Positions 40,387 through 51,240 of a stretch of DNA of 64,000 bases are shown in pieces. The DNA is taken from NCBI GenBank assembly GCA_037355855.1, contig CM074760.1, positions 4,084,501 to 4,148,500 on the forward strand, in the 5' to 3' direction. Under the pieces are notes generated by a model, which saw only the letters and a program-made list of their open reading frames with translations, did not search any database and was not told the DNA's origin. Position numbers and translations under genes: made by a program. This DNA comes from Pseudo-nitzschia pungens (taxonomy: Eukaryota; Bacillariophyta; Bacillariophyceae; Bacillariales; Bacillariaceae). Position 1 is the first letter of the stretch. Each line of letters starts with the position of its first letter.

Positions 40387-40746
40387 TGTAACATGCTGGC
40401 GTAGCCTTACTACGAAAGGCTCTAAATGATTATTGAATCCCGCATGTACTCCAATATATATGATATTCATGTATGTATGTTCAGTATATGCACACATACA
40501 ACGGAAACAGATTGGATACTCAAATATCAAGATAAACATGACTCGCCGATTATTGATATTATGCCTGATGAACATTATCAATGTTCGATCGTTCATTCAT
40601 CCCATACTCAAGGAATCATTACCATCTCGTAAAGTATTCAACCATTCTCTCTTTCGTAACACAATTTTATAATTATTCATCATTAAAATACCAATCTATT
40701 AACCTATTGCGTACCACTCCATCTAATTCTACCCTAGAGTGTTACA
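40387..40746 (+). repeat. Solo LTR, family B
   Basis: 360 bp, TGTAACATGCTGGCG to GAGTGTTACA, with a perfect target duplication GACCT (40382-40386; 40747-40751), inserted in the zinc-knuckle codons of the second Gypsy family. Confidence 0.9.
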
Positions 40747-41859
40747 GACCTTGCCACAGGTTTTGCAGAGCTATTTGTTGCTGTTATCCATAGGGCGCTT
40801 CTTTTTGTCAGGGGACTTTCCATTTCCTCCCCCAGAAGTGGCCTTGGAGGTCTTCTTGGCGCCACCATTTTTCTTTTCCAATTCGGTGATGCGCTTTTGC
40901 AGTTCTTCCTCCTTCCGGATGGTGGTTTCCAGAGTTTCGAGCTTGTCGATGGTGGTGTTAAAGGAGTGGGCATAAAGGTCCCATCCGATGTGTTCGAATT
41001 TCTCTCGTTGGGCGTGTGTCATGTTGGAATCCAACATTTCCTTCATTTCGGCCGGCGTGAAGCTGGTAGGTGTTTCTACCGGATCATTGTCGCATTCCCA
41101 GAGGCATTCTGGGCGATAACTCTGTAGTTCGGCCATTCATTTGGCCCAGGCTCGTATGCTGTGTTTCAGTTCTACTCGCATCCCCCACATGAATCTGTGG
41201 AGGAGGATGTACAAGCGCTTCCCATTCGTGTCATTGCCAAAGATCTTGAGCTTGAGGACATGCATGCATTCCTCAATGACATCCTTCTTGTACTCCTCAG
41301 ATTGGTAGTACTGGGCGAGGGCGTTTGGTACGCTCTTCTTGGGGATTGGAGCTGTAAAGTCTTCCGGCTCTGTTTCCTCATCCGATTTTGCCGTAGCAGT
41401 CAGTTTGGTTTTGTCGGCTTCTGGAGTGGGTTTCTCCTTCGCCGTCTCCTTGGGTGTCCCAGAGGGAGTTTCTTTGGTTGTTTGATTGAGTTTTTCGATC
41501 TCCTGGATCTTTTTCTGGACCAGCTTGTTGTTGTGTATTTTGTGGTGCGGTTCCGCATAGTAGGACCGTGCGAGTGCCCGTTGGACGAGGGATAGTGCCT
41601 CATTGGCGAGAATCCGCTGTAGGACATCCAATTTCTGGTCTCCTTGGAGCTTGTCATTGCCAGCAATCTTCTGGTCAAAGTCTCTCTTCCAGATAATGAA
41701 GAGTTCCGGTCTTTCAGTGCCGGTGAGGACCTTTAGGTAGTCGCTGAATGCAACGCCGCCCTTTTCACTGTCTACACTCATCTTCACAGTGGTGGCATCT
41801 TCCGGCCAGTCCTCTCATGTGAAGCTGAAGGGTTTCAGTTTGGTTCCTTTAGACGCCAT

Positions 41860-42800
41860 GGTGGGTTAATCAGTTTTCTATTAAGTTTAATTTAGTTACA
41901 CTATTTGTTATCTTGTTGCTTTGCGTTGAACTGAGCAAGAATGATTGCTCCAGCTTTTCCAGTTTTTCCCTCTAGATTTTGTTGCTCTCGCGATAACTCG
42001 TGTTATAACTGATTTTAGTTCCACCCACTTCGATGGTGGGAGTTGTTTCTCTCTTTAGTTCCCGGGAATCCAGTGGTTCCCCGGAGTTGTTTCTGTTTTT
42101 ATTTCGTGGGATTCGATTCCCGTGGTTCTCCGGCGTTGCTCCTCTATTAAGGACTTGCTGGGCCGGTCCCACTTCCCGTTTCCCGTGGGATTAGTGGTGT
42201 TTGGATATTTATTATATACCTTCCCGGATATCCGTATATTTTGGTTTTGGTTGACATACCCTCTTCAGTCTGTCCATCCACTCAGTGTTGGTCCAATTAG
42301 TTCACTCACTGGATTATGTGTCACTTTTTCAGCACATATTTTGTATTTTTCGGTTATTTCTGTTGTCGACCATGGTCCTGTTTAGGACCTTAGGCGTCTT
42401 TGTTGCTGCTGTCGCTCCATCTAATGGCGCTAACTGCTGCTGGGGTCGGTCTTCCTTAGTGCTGCAGACACTGGATATCCTTCTCCCTGTTTTGCTTCTC
42501 TGTGCCTCCATTTTTCCGGCAGTCTTTCGATCTCGTCGGCCCCTTGACCAATCGATCTCTTTCTGCTCATGGTCATCAGCACTCAGCTTGATTTTAAAAT
42601 CATGCCATACCCCGGGTCTACTAGTGATTAGAATAGTAGTGATATGCAAATTGTGAGCTCTATCAATTAGTCTATCGCTACTGCTTCCGACAATTGCAAG
42701 TCTCCTGTAATTCAGCGATTCCGGAGACTCGCTGATTCCAATCACGAGTGGACTTGTGACTGTATTCCGGTGCACGGCAAGTCCAAGATTTGTTATCACA
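41860..42800 (-). other. 5' leader/LTR region of the second Gypsy family
   Basis: Non-coding. It aligns throughout with 61691-62645 in opposite orientation, with shared blocks such as GAGCTCACAATTTGCATATC and CATGGTCGAC. The LTR/leader boundary cannot be placed because no 3' LTR of this family is in the window. Confidence 0.6.
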
Positions 42801-42808
42801 TGCTGTCA

Positions 42809-45800
42809 TAATAATAATAATATACGTATTTAAATAACTTTAATCACCAAAGGTGAAACTAAATTACTCAGTCTGTGACCAGACTTTAACGTCGCCTCCA
42901 TCAGAGAGTCAGGACCCCAAGTGGCAGAACGACAAATTTTCAAACAAACCTTGAACATCAAGCAGGGAAAGAGACAAACAAGTCCCACAAAATAGGGACT
43001 TGAGAGAAAGTGAGATGGGAAGGAAGATAGTGGGATAAGATCCAGTATCAAAAGGTATATGACAGGATGAGAAGCAGGAACAGAAGACAAAACCAAAGTA
43101 CAAAGTGGAAGCACCCTAAGGTCCATTAAGCCAGGCTCTTAGGAGAGCAGCCTCTTGTTGGTATGGCTGCACAGGTTGGACAGGTGCTGCATACTGCTTC
43201 CTGGCAAGGTGGATGGTTGCAAGCCACTGCCGCTTGGCAGTCAGGGTGTAACCTTGTAGGACTTGGAAAGGGGTTTGTAACAGGGAGTGTGACTGGGGAA
43301 GTGCACCGGCTGCACCAATTGCTAATTCAGAGGTGATGGAAGCATCAAGAGATTGGTGTTGTTCAGCATCAAGGGTACCCCCAGGACCATGGAGTCGTTC
43401 ATTCCTATAGGTCCAAAGATCCCAGGAGGTAAGAAAGAACTGATGGATGATAGCTGTAGCCCAACGTTTGGGAGAGCGCTTGCTTCCAATGTGGGAGTAT
43501 TAGTCAGCCTGGATTTGGTACCAGCGAGGAGACCACCGACCAAGAAGCCAGTTGTGCCAACCAATAGTCCTCTGTGCTCTGACAGCAGAAGCAATTGCAG
43601 GGGAGTAGGATGATGGATAAATAAATGCTCTGGCCCTTCCAAACTCTGGTGAGAAGATCCACAATGGCAACAACCAATGATGGATCAGTCTGCTCAACTT
43701 CAAGCCTCTGCTGCAGGGGACCCTTGAAGGCAGACACACTATGCGTGACAGCCCCAGGATCCTTGCAGGAGAGCACATGAGAAACCTTCTCGTTGTCTGC
43801 ATCACACAATGGGCACCTGGAGTGATCCTGATACTGGTAGTGAAGGAGTTGGTTGCCAACACCAATGCAGCCAGAAGCAAACTTGACAAACCACCTTTGC
43901 ATGCCAGGAGGGAGACGCTTGAAAGCAGACTGATGGGCACACCAATGGATGGAACTCAAAACAGGTTGTGGAATGGGGATATCATGGTGGGTCTGCCAGT
44001 ATTTAAGAGGAGGAGGACCAGAAATGGCAACATGCAAAGCATTCTGATCAAACCTTGAACACTTGCAACCATTGAGAGAAAAAGCCCAGGGCTCAAACAC
44101 AAGTCTGGGATAGTGATGGGCAGAAGCTCTATGGACAGAGAGAAATGCCTTTGCCATGCTGTCAACCTGATGATTGCGAAGTGCCCACCAATCAAGAAAG
44201 ATTCCAGCTTGATGTCCCTGAACCCACTGAAAGTGCACAGAGATTGGCAGGGCAGAAATCATGTTTCTGATGACATAAACATAATCAAAAGACTTCTGGG
44301 AAATAACCAAAGGCCAAGATCCCTGAGCCTGTTTGAGAGCTGTGTCACCATCCAGGGCAATGGTGAGAGAGCCAGAAGCAATATCAAAAAGACTCACCAG
44401 AGCAGTGCAACAGGTGAGAACCCCAATGATGCCTGCCAGTTCACTCCTGTAGGATGATTGATCCTCAGGAGATCCACTGACAAAATTACAGCCAGTGAGG
44501 AACAATGAGGTAGTCTTGGTAGTGGTATTGGGTGACAGGAGGAAGGCAGAAGTGCCTCTGAGAAGATCCGGATCAAATGAACCATCACAGACAGCACTGG
44601 CAGTACCACACTGAATAGCATCAACAAGGTGCTGACAGCCAGCCTGTGGTAGGGAATATTTGTGGAGAAGTACTCTTGGAGACTCACAGAGTGCATCAAA
44701 GGCATCTGCAGGGGAAGCTGGAAGAGAATCAAATGGATTGTACTCCAGAGGATCCATGTCAGGAGGTTCAGAAGCAAAGGCAGAGGACCCAACCACACGT
44801 ACAATTTGGCCACAGATAACAGGGCAGACAAGCACATCAGCACAGGCTGGTTTGTCAGAAATGATTTCAGAAGTGACCCTGTATCTGCCCCTGCCTTGGG
44901 AGGTGCTCACAATCCAGCCAGTAGAAGTTTTGGAGAATATTCTGTTGGTGAATAAAGACAAAAACCAAGGCCAAAGAGAAGCTGTCTGGGGAGAGAGCCA
45001 ATGCCCAAGGTGAAAAGAAGGAGCCAATGCCCTGGCTGCAGGGGGTGGACAAGGGGGAAGAAAACAGGTCTGAAGAGCCTTGACCCATACGCGCTGAGCT
45101 GCTGGAGGCCAAGGTGGGGGAGGACATCTAGGCCAGTCAAGATGATCTCTCAAGTGGTTGGAGGATGTCAGCTGGAAAGCCATGGGGGTAAGCCTTGTCC
45201 CGTCTGGAGTACAAATATCAGCAAGGGAGATAGCCTTGAGGGACATTCGAATGTGATTCAAGAGGGACAAGTCAGCACCTCTGAAGCCAGCATTGACAAA
45301 GGCTTGCATGAGATAACAGTCATTGGAACGGAGCAGGGGAAGATCGGGGAAGGCTTCAACCAAGCTCACAGGGTGAACAGAGAAAAACTTCCACACATGT
45401 TTGTACCAGCAAGGAGTGATGTATGAAGCAAAAGGATGATAGGGTGTGACACCAAGATGGAGAGGAATGCCAAGTTCGAGCCGGAGAGACTCAGCAGTTA
45501 GCCTGAGAATCCGACCAGTTTGCGAGGACCTGACAGATTCCTGAAAGAGAGTGGCAATATGACTAAACTCTTGGAGGAGGTATGGATGGATGAAACCAAA
45601 GCCTTGATAGAGGGAAGGACCATAGAATACATGTCTAGGAAATGTCCGTGACATCCCTGCTTTATTCAGCACAGGAACAAGAGCTGGGTGAATAATCTTA
45701 GTCCAGGTAGCCTCATCAAGGTGCGTGACAGGCATGGGGTATTCAACAGACTTCATGAACGAATACTTGAAGGTGTAGAGGGAGGCTCTCTTCTCACACT

Positions 45801-45980
45801 TGGAAGCCTTGAGTTGAGAGCCAAAAGACTGAGACTGGGACTTCATATGAGCAATCTGGGCTTCCTCATTGCCATCCATGGAGATAAAAACCCCAAGGGT
45901 CTTGTCAGCATGGTCAACTTCAAACCGATCCAGGGTAGCTCGAGTGCCATTCTTGTAAGCAACAGAGAAGTCACCGGGCA
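42809..45980 (-). mobile_element. LINE copy B, 5'-truncated
   Basis: A 3.2-kb 3' fragment of the same LINE with an (ATA)n tail at the left. It abuts the 3' tail of the full-length LINE at 45986. The target duplication may be TGTCA (42804-42808 and 45981-45985), but the LINE itself reads the same there, so this is ambiguous. Confidence 0.8.
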
Positions 45981-45981
45981 T
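43504..45981 (-). pseudogene. LINE ORF2 C-terminal region, copy B
   Basis: An 825-codon frame from the end of the reverse transcriptase (MPGDFSVAYKNGTRATLDRF) through RNase H (VCDGSFDPD, SSYRSELAG, ALDGDTAL, NHQVDSMAK) to the Cys box. Unlike copy A and the full-length copy, the join after SQLKASKCEK is in frame (RASLYTFKYSFMKSVEY). A 4-base insertion near 43620 shifts the C-terminus. Confidence 0.8.
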
Positions 45982-48285
45982 GTCAATTAATTAATTAATT
46001 AATATACGTATTTAAATAACTTTAATCACCAAAGGTGAAACTAAATTACTCAGTCTGTAACCAGACTTTAACGTCGCCTCCATCAAAGAGTCAGGACCCC
46101 AAGTGGCAGAACGACAAATTTTCAAACAAACCTTGAACATCAGACAGGGGAAAGGAACAAAACAAGTCCCACAAAATTGGGACTTGAGAGAAAATGAGAT
46201 GGGATGATATTGGGATGCAAACCAGTATCAAAAGGGGTGGGGCAGGAGAAGAAGCAGGAACAGAAGACAAAACCAAGGTACAAAGTGTAATCAACCCTGA
46301 GGTCCAGTAAGCCAGGCTCTGAGGAGAGCAGCCTCTTGTTGGTATGGCTGCACTGGGGGGACAGGCGCTGCATACTGCTTCCTGGCAAGGTGGATGGTTG
46401 CAAGCCACTGCCTCTTGGCAGTCAGGGTGTAACCTTGTAGGACTTGGAAAAGGGTTTGTAAAAGGGAGTGTGACTGGGGAAGTGCACCGGCTGCACCAAT
46501 TGCTAATTCAGAGGTGATGGAAGCATCAAGAGATTGGTGTTGTTCAGCATCAAGGGTACCCCCAGGACCATGGAGTCATTCATTCCTATATGTCCAAAGA
46601 TCCCAGGAGGTAAGAAAGAACTGATGGATGATAGCTGTGGCCCAGCGTTTGGGAGAGCGCTTGCTTCCAATGTGGGAGTAGTAGTCAGCCTGAATTTGGT
46701 ACCAGCGAGGAGACCACCTACCAAGAAGCCAGTTGTGCCAACCAATAGTCCTCTGTGCCCTGACAGCAGAAGCAATTGCAAGTGAGTAGGATGATGGATA
46801 AATTCTCTGGCCCTTCCGAACTCTGGTGAGAAGATCCACAATGGCAACAACCAATGATGGATCAGTTTGTTCAACTTCAAGCCTCTTCTGCAGGGGCCCC
46901 TTGAAAGCAGACACACTGTGCTGTACTGCCCCAGTGTCCTTGCAGGAGAGCACATGAGAAACCTTCTCGTTGTCTGCATCACACAATGGGCACCTGGAGT
47001 GATCCTGATACTGGTAGTGGAGGAGTTGGTTGCCAACACCAATGCATCCAGAAGCAAACTTGACAAACCACCTTTGCATGCCAGGAGGTAGACGCTTGAA
47101 GGCAGACAGATGGGCACACCAATGGATGGAACTCAAAACAGGTTGTGGAATGGGAATATCATGGTGGGTCTGCCAATATTTAAGAAGAGGAGGACCAGAA
47201 ATGGCAACATGCAAAGCATTCTGATCAAACCTTGAACTCTTGCATCCATTGAGAGAAAATGCCCAGGGCTCAAACACAAGTCTGGGATAGTGATGGGCAG
47301 AAGCTCTATGGACAGAGAGAAATGCCTTTGCCATGCTGTCAACCTGATGATTGCGAAGTGCCCACCAATCAAGAAAGATTCCAGCTTGATGTCCCTGAAC
47401 CCACTGAAAGTGCACAGAGATTGGCAGGGCAGAAATCATGTTTCTGATGACATAAACATAATCAAAAGACTTCTGGGAAATAACCAAAGGCCAAGATCCC
47501 TGAGCCTGTTTGAGAGCTGTGTCACCGTCCAGAGCAATGGTGAGAGAGCCAGAAGCAATATCAAAGATACTCACCAGAGCAGTGCAACAGGTGAGAACTC
47601 CAATGATACCTGCCAGTTCACTCCTATAGGATGATTGATCCTCAGGGGATCCACTGACAAAATTACAGCCAGTGAGGAACAAAGAAGCAGACTTGGTGGA
47701 GGTATTGGGTGACAGAATGAATGCAGAAGTTCCTCTGAGAAGGTCCGGATCAAATGAACCATCACAAACAGCACTGGCAGTACCACTCTGGATAGCATCA
47801 ACAAGGTGCTGACAGCCAGCCTGTGGTAGAGAATATTGGTGGAGAAGTACCCTTGGAGACTCACAGAGTGAATCAAAGGCATCTGCCGGGGAGTCTGGAA
47901 GAGAATCAAATGGATTGTACTCCAGAGGATCCATGTCAGGAGGTTCAGAATAATAATAATATACTTATTTAAGTAGGAAAATCCACCGAAGGTGGTTAAA
48001 AGCTACTCAGTCTGTAACCAGACTTTATCGTCGCCTCAATCGAAGAGAGGTTAGGCCCCAAGTTGTAGAACGACGCGCCGCCTCAACCATGGGGAATAGG
48101 CCCCAGGTTGTAAGGACGGCTATTTTGCAAACGAACCTTGGTAAGAAACAGGAAAAAAAAACGAACCAGTCCAGAGCACAACAGACACTGCTGTTGCAAA
48201 GCGTACAGGAAACGGGGTAACAAGAACGTGAAAGGGAAAGACACAAGCAAAACTGTCCCTCCAATGCTGGTGTGCAGCATCCGTA

Positions 48286-48547
48286 TGTGACATGCTAGCG
48301 TAGCAAGCATGAATCACGATTAAATAATTAACCGAATCCCACATACGAGCTGACCGGCGTTCGAATACAAATATTCAAACTATACGCCGGGCGCTCCAGC
48401 AATGCATGTGCGCCGTTATTCAAATAGTAGCAAGGCGCGCTCGTGTGTATTCAAACGTTCACACGAAAACTGAAATGCTCTTTTAAGAGTTAACGATTTA
48501 GTCACTTTTTTTATACTACTCCAATTTTTCTACCTTAGAGTGTAACA
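48286..48547 (+). repeat. Solo LTR, family A
   Basis: 262 bp, TGTGACATGCTAGC to GAGTGTAACA, with a perfect target duplication CCGTA (48281-48285; 48548-48552). Confidence 0.92.
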
Positions 48548-48959
48548 CCGTAATGCTAGTGGTCAGCTGACACAAGCAAAACCCTGACTAGATACATGGT
48601 ATCTGTAATGCTAGTGGTCAGCGTACAAAAGCAAAACTCCTCTCTGAATGCTGGATTGCAGCATCACCAGTAATGCGAGTAGTCATCCCCAAACACATCC
48701 CGAACCACATTCCTTACCACTGTATGGTACATAAAGTACAGAGCCTACTACCAAATTCGTAACAGCTGTCCTTCTGTTCGAACTTCGTAGTAGGAGACAC
48801 GTAGAGGCGGTGGAGCCTACTACCAAATTCAAATTCGTAACAGCTGGCCTTCTGTTCGAACTTGAACTTGCTCTCCTGTAGTAGCTTGGAAACAGGGCCT
48901 TAAAGTGAAAACACTTATGGACCATCAGGGCTGTAGGCTTGAAAACAGGTCTCTGCTGT

Positions 48960-49710
48960 ACTGTGAACTGGAGGGGTATATGTAGGTGGTGGTGCGTTAA
49001 GTAACATGTACTTAGCAGCTTTGGGGCTTGGGTCATAAAAACAGTAGGTCCATAATCAAAAACAATTATGGACTATCAGGGCAGTAGACTTGAAAACAGA
49101 TGACAGTTGAAGTGTGCATCTGAGAGGGTTATGTAGGTAGGAGAGCCTTAAGCAAGCTGTACTTAGCGGCTTTGGGGCTTGGGTCAGGAAATAGTAGGAC
49201 CTTAAGTGAGAACACTTATGGTCCAGCAGGGCAGTAGACTTGAAAACAGATGACAGTTGAAGTGTGCATCTGAGAGGTATATGTAGGTAGGAGAGCCTTA
49301 AGCAAGCTGTACTTAGCGGCTTTGGGGCTTGGGTAAGGAAACAGTAGGACCATAAGCGAAAACACTTATGGTCCATCAGGGCAGTAGACTTGAAAACAGA
49401 TGACAGTTGAAGAATGCATCTGAGAGGTATATGTAGGTAGGGGAGCCTTAAGCAAACTGTACTTAGTGGCTTTAGGGCTTGGGTCAGGAAACAGTAGGAC
49501 CATAAGCGAAAACACTTAGGGTCCATCAGGGCAGTAGACTTGGAAACAGATGACATTTATACAGTACACCTGAGAGGGTTATGTAGGTGGTGGAGCCTGA
49601 AGCAAACTGTACTTAGCGGCTTTGGGGCTTGGGTCAAGAAACAGTAGGACCATAAGTGAAAACACTTAGGGTCCAGCAGGGCAATGGACTTGAAAACAGA
49701 TGACAGAATT
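48960..49710 (-). repeat. Tandem array, about 150 bp x 5
   Basis: Same repeat as at 26319-27070, reverse orientation, with units recognisable by GGCAGTAGACTTGAAAACAG and CTTTGGGGCTTGGGT. Confidence 0.8.
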
Positions 49711-51240
49711 TCTTTTGTTTAAAAAAAGATTCCTACAGTGGAAGGGGCTGTTCGTGAACTTCGACTTGAAAAGACTTAAGAGGACTCAGCAAGGAACTTC
49801 GAAGAATGTAGAACATTAAGTGAGAATCACTTAAGCAGCTTGGAAACAGTGTAGAACATTAAGTATAAGATATACTTAAGGGCCTTGGAATGGAGCTGGG
49901 AAACAGATCGAAGCAGAAATACAACGTTGTTGTCGGTTTTGCTGTACGGTAGAATCTGTACTGGAAGTGCTGTAGAAAATTATGTGTCGGTTTGCTGCTG
50001 CTGCTGCTGCTCGATCGGCCGCCGAGTGGTGAATTGGCAACCAAAGCAACCAAACGAAGCATCCAGCAACTGAACCGATAGCAGAAACGAAGAGCGCAGG
50101 TCTTGGTTAATACATGTAGGTCCTGGGGTTGTGATTGGGGGTGTATAAGGGAGCGAGATATCGCATGGTAAAGTTGTGTAGAAATCTACGTATTTTTAGT
50201 ACTGGAACATCGGAACGTCGGACAAAATGCGCTTCGCGCAAATTGTATGTCAGGAGGTTCAGAAACAAAGGCTGAAGACCCAACAACGCGGACAACTTGG
50301 CCACAGATAACAGGGCAGACAAGCACATCAGCACAGGCTGGTTTGTCAGAAAGGATTTCAGCAGTGACCCTGTATCTGCCCCTGCCTTGGGAGATGCTCA
50401 CAATCCAGCCAGTAGAATTTTTGAAGAATATTCTATTGGTGGATAGAGACATAAACCAAGGCCAAAGAGAAGCCGTCTGGGGAGAGAGCCAATGCCCAAG
50501 GTGAAAAGAAGGAGCCAATGCCCTGGCTGCAGGGGGTGGACAGGGGGGAAGAAAACAGGTTTGAAGAGCCTGAGTCCATAAGCGCTGAGCTGCTAGAGGC
50601 CAAGATGGAGGACATCTAGGCCAGTCAAGATGATCCCTCAAGTGATTGGAGGATGTCAGCTGGAAAGCCATGGGAGAGAGTCGTTTCCCATCTGGAGTAC
50701 AAATGTCAGCAAGGGAGATAGCCTTGAGTGACATGCGAATGTGGTTCAAGAGGGACAAGTCAGCACCTCTGAAGCCAGCATTGACAAAGGCTTGCATGAG
50801 ATAACAGTCATTGGAACGTAGCAGGGAAGGATCTGGGAAGTCTTCAAACAAGCTCACAGGGTGAACAGAGAAAAACTTCCACACGTGTTTGTACCAGCAA
50901 GGAGTGACGTAGGAAGCAAAAGGATGATATGGTGTGACACCAAGATGGAGAGGAAACCCAAGTTCGAGCCGGAGAGACTCAGCAGTTAGCCTGAGAATCC
51001 GACCAGTTTGGGAGGACCTGACAGATTCCTGACAGAGAGTGGCAATATGACTGAACTCTTGGAGGAGGTAGGGATGAATGAAACCAAAGCCTTGATAGAG
51101 GGAAGGACCATAGAATACATGTCTGGGAAATGTCCGTGACATCCCTGCTTTATTCAGCACAGGAACAAGTGCTGGGTGAATGATCTTTGTCCAGGTGGCC
51201 TCATCAAGTTGCGTGACAGGCATGGGGTATTCAACAGACT

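Larger units (their letters stand above)
35256..41859 (-). pseudogene. Gag-pol of the second Gypsy family
   Basis: Starts at the ATG at 41859. Gag includes SVDSEKGGVAFSDYLKVLTG and a knuckle related to CKTCGKVHASKCW, split by a solo LTR. Protease is GLLDTGCSKSIILRHF (about 39980) with YDMIIGSDLMAQLGLDI downstream. After the gag-only element come ILQWEEERQSKILDADYS and LKKFPTLVGGGLGLLKNIEL (36400-36111), and after the next solo LTR the reverse transcriptase with SPTFCQPKKTGNIRVLTDLR and VLVYIDDILII (about 35330). In-frame stops occur at about 41823 (TGA), 41137 (TGA), 40774 (TAG), 40085 and 39867 (TGA), plus frameshifts. It is inactive. Confidence 0.8.
35256..42800 (-). mobile_element. Second Gypsy family, decayed and invaded
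   Basis: In minus orientation it starts near 42800 (TGTGATAACA), has a leader or LTR of about 940 bp, then gag, protease and reverse transcriptase, and is cut at 35256 by the family-A Gypsy. Three later insertions lie in it: solo LTRs at 40387-40746 and 35793-36110 and the gag-only element at 36421-39667. The 5' part is homologous to the element that begins at 61691 in the opposite orientation. Confidence 0.8.
47950..50246 (-). mobile_element. Non-autonomous non-LTR retroelement, copy 2
   Basis: Reverse-oriented relative of the element at 25769-27818, with the same GCGCGAAGCGC hairpin start (near 50235), 150-bp repeats and hairpin 3' end. The tail (AAT)n is at 47950. Target duplication ATGTCAGGAGGTTCAGA (47933-47949; 50247-50263). 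It carries a solo LTR (48286-48547), which accounts for its larger size. Confidence 0.87.
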
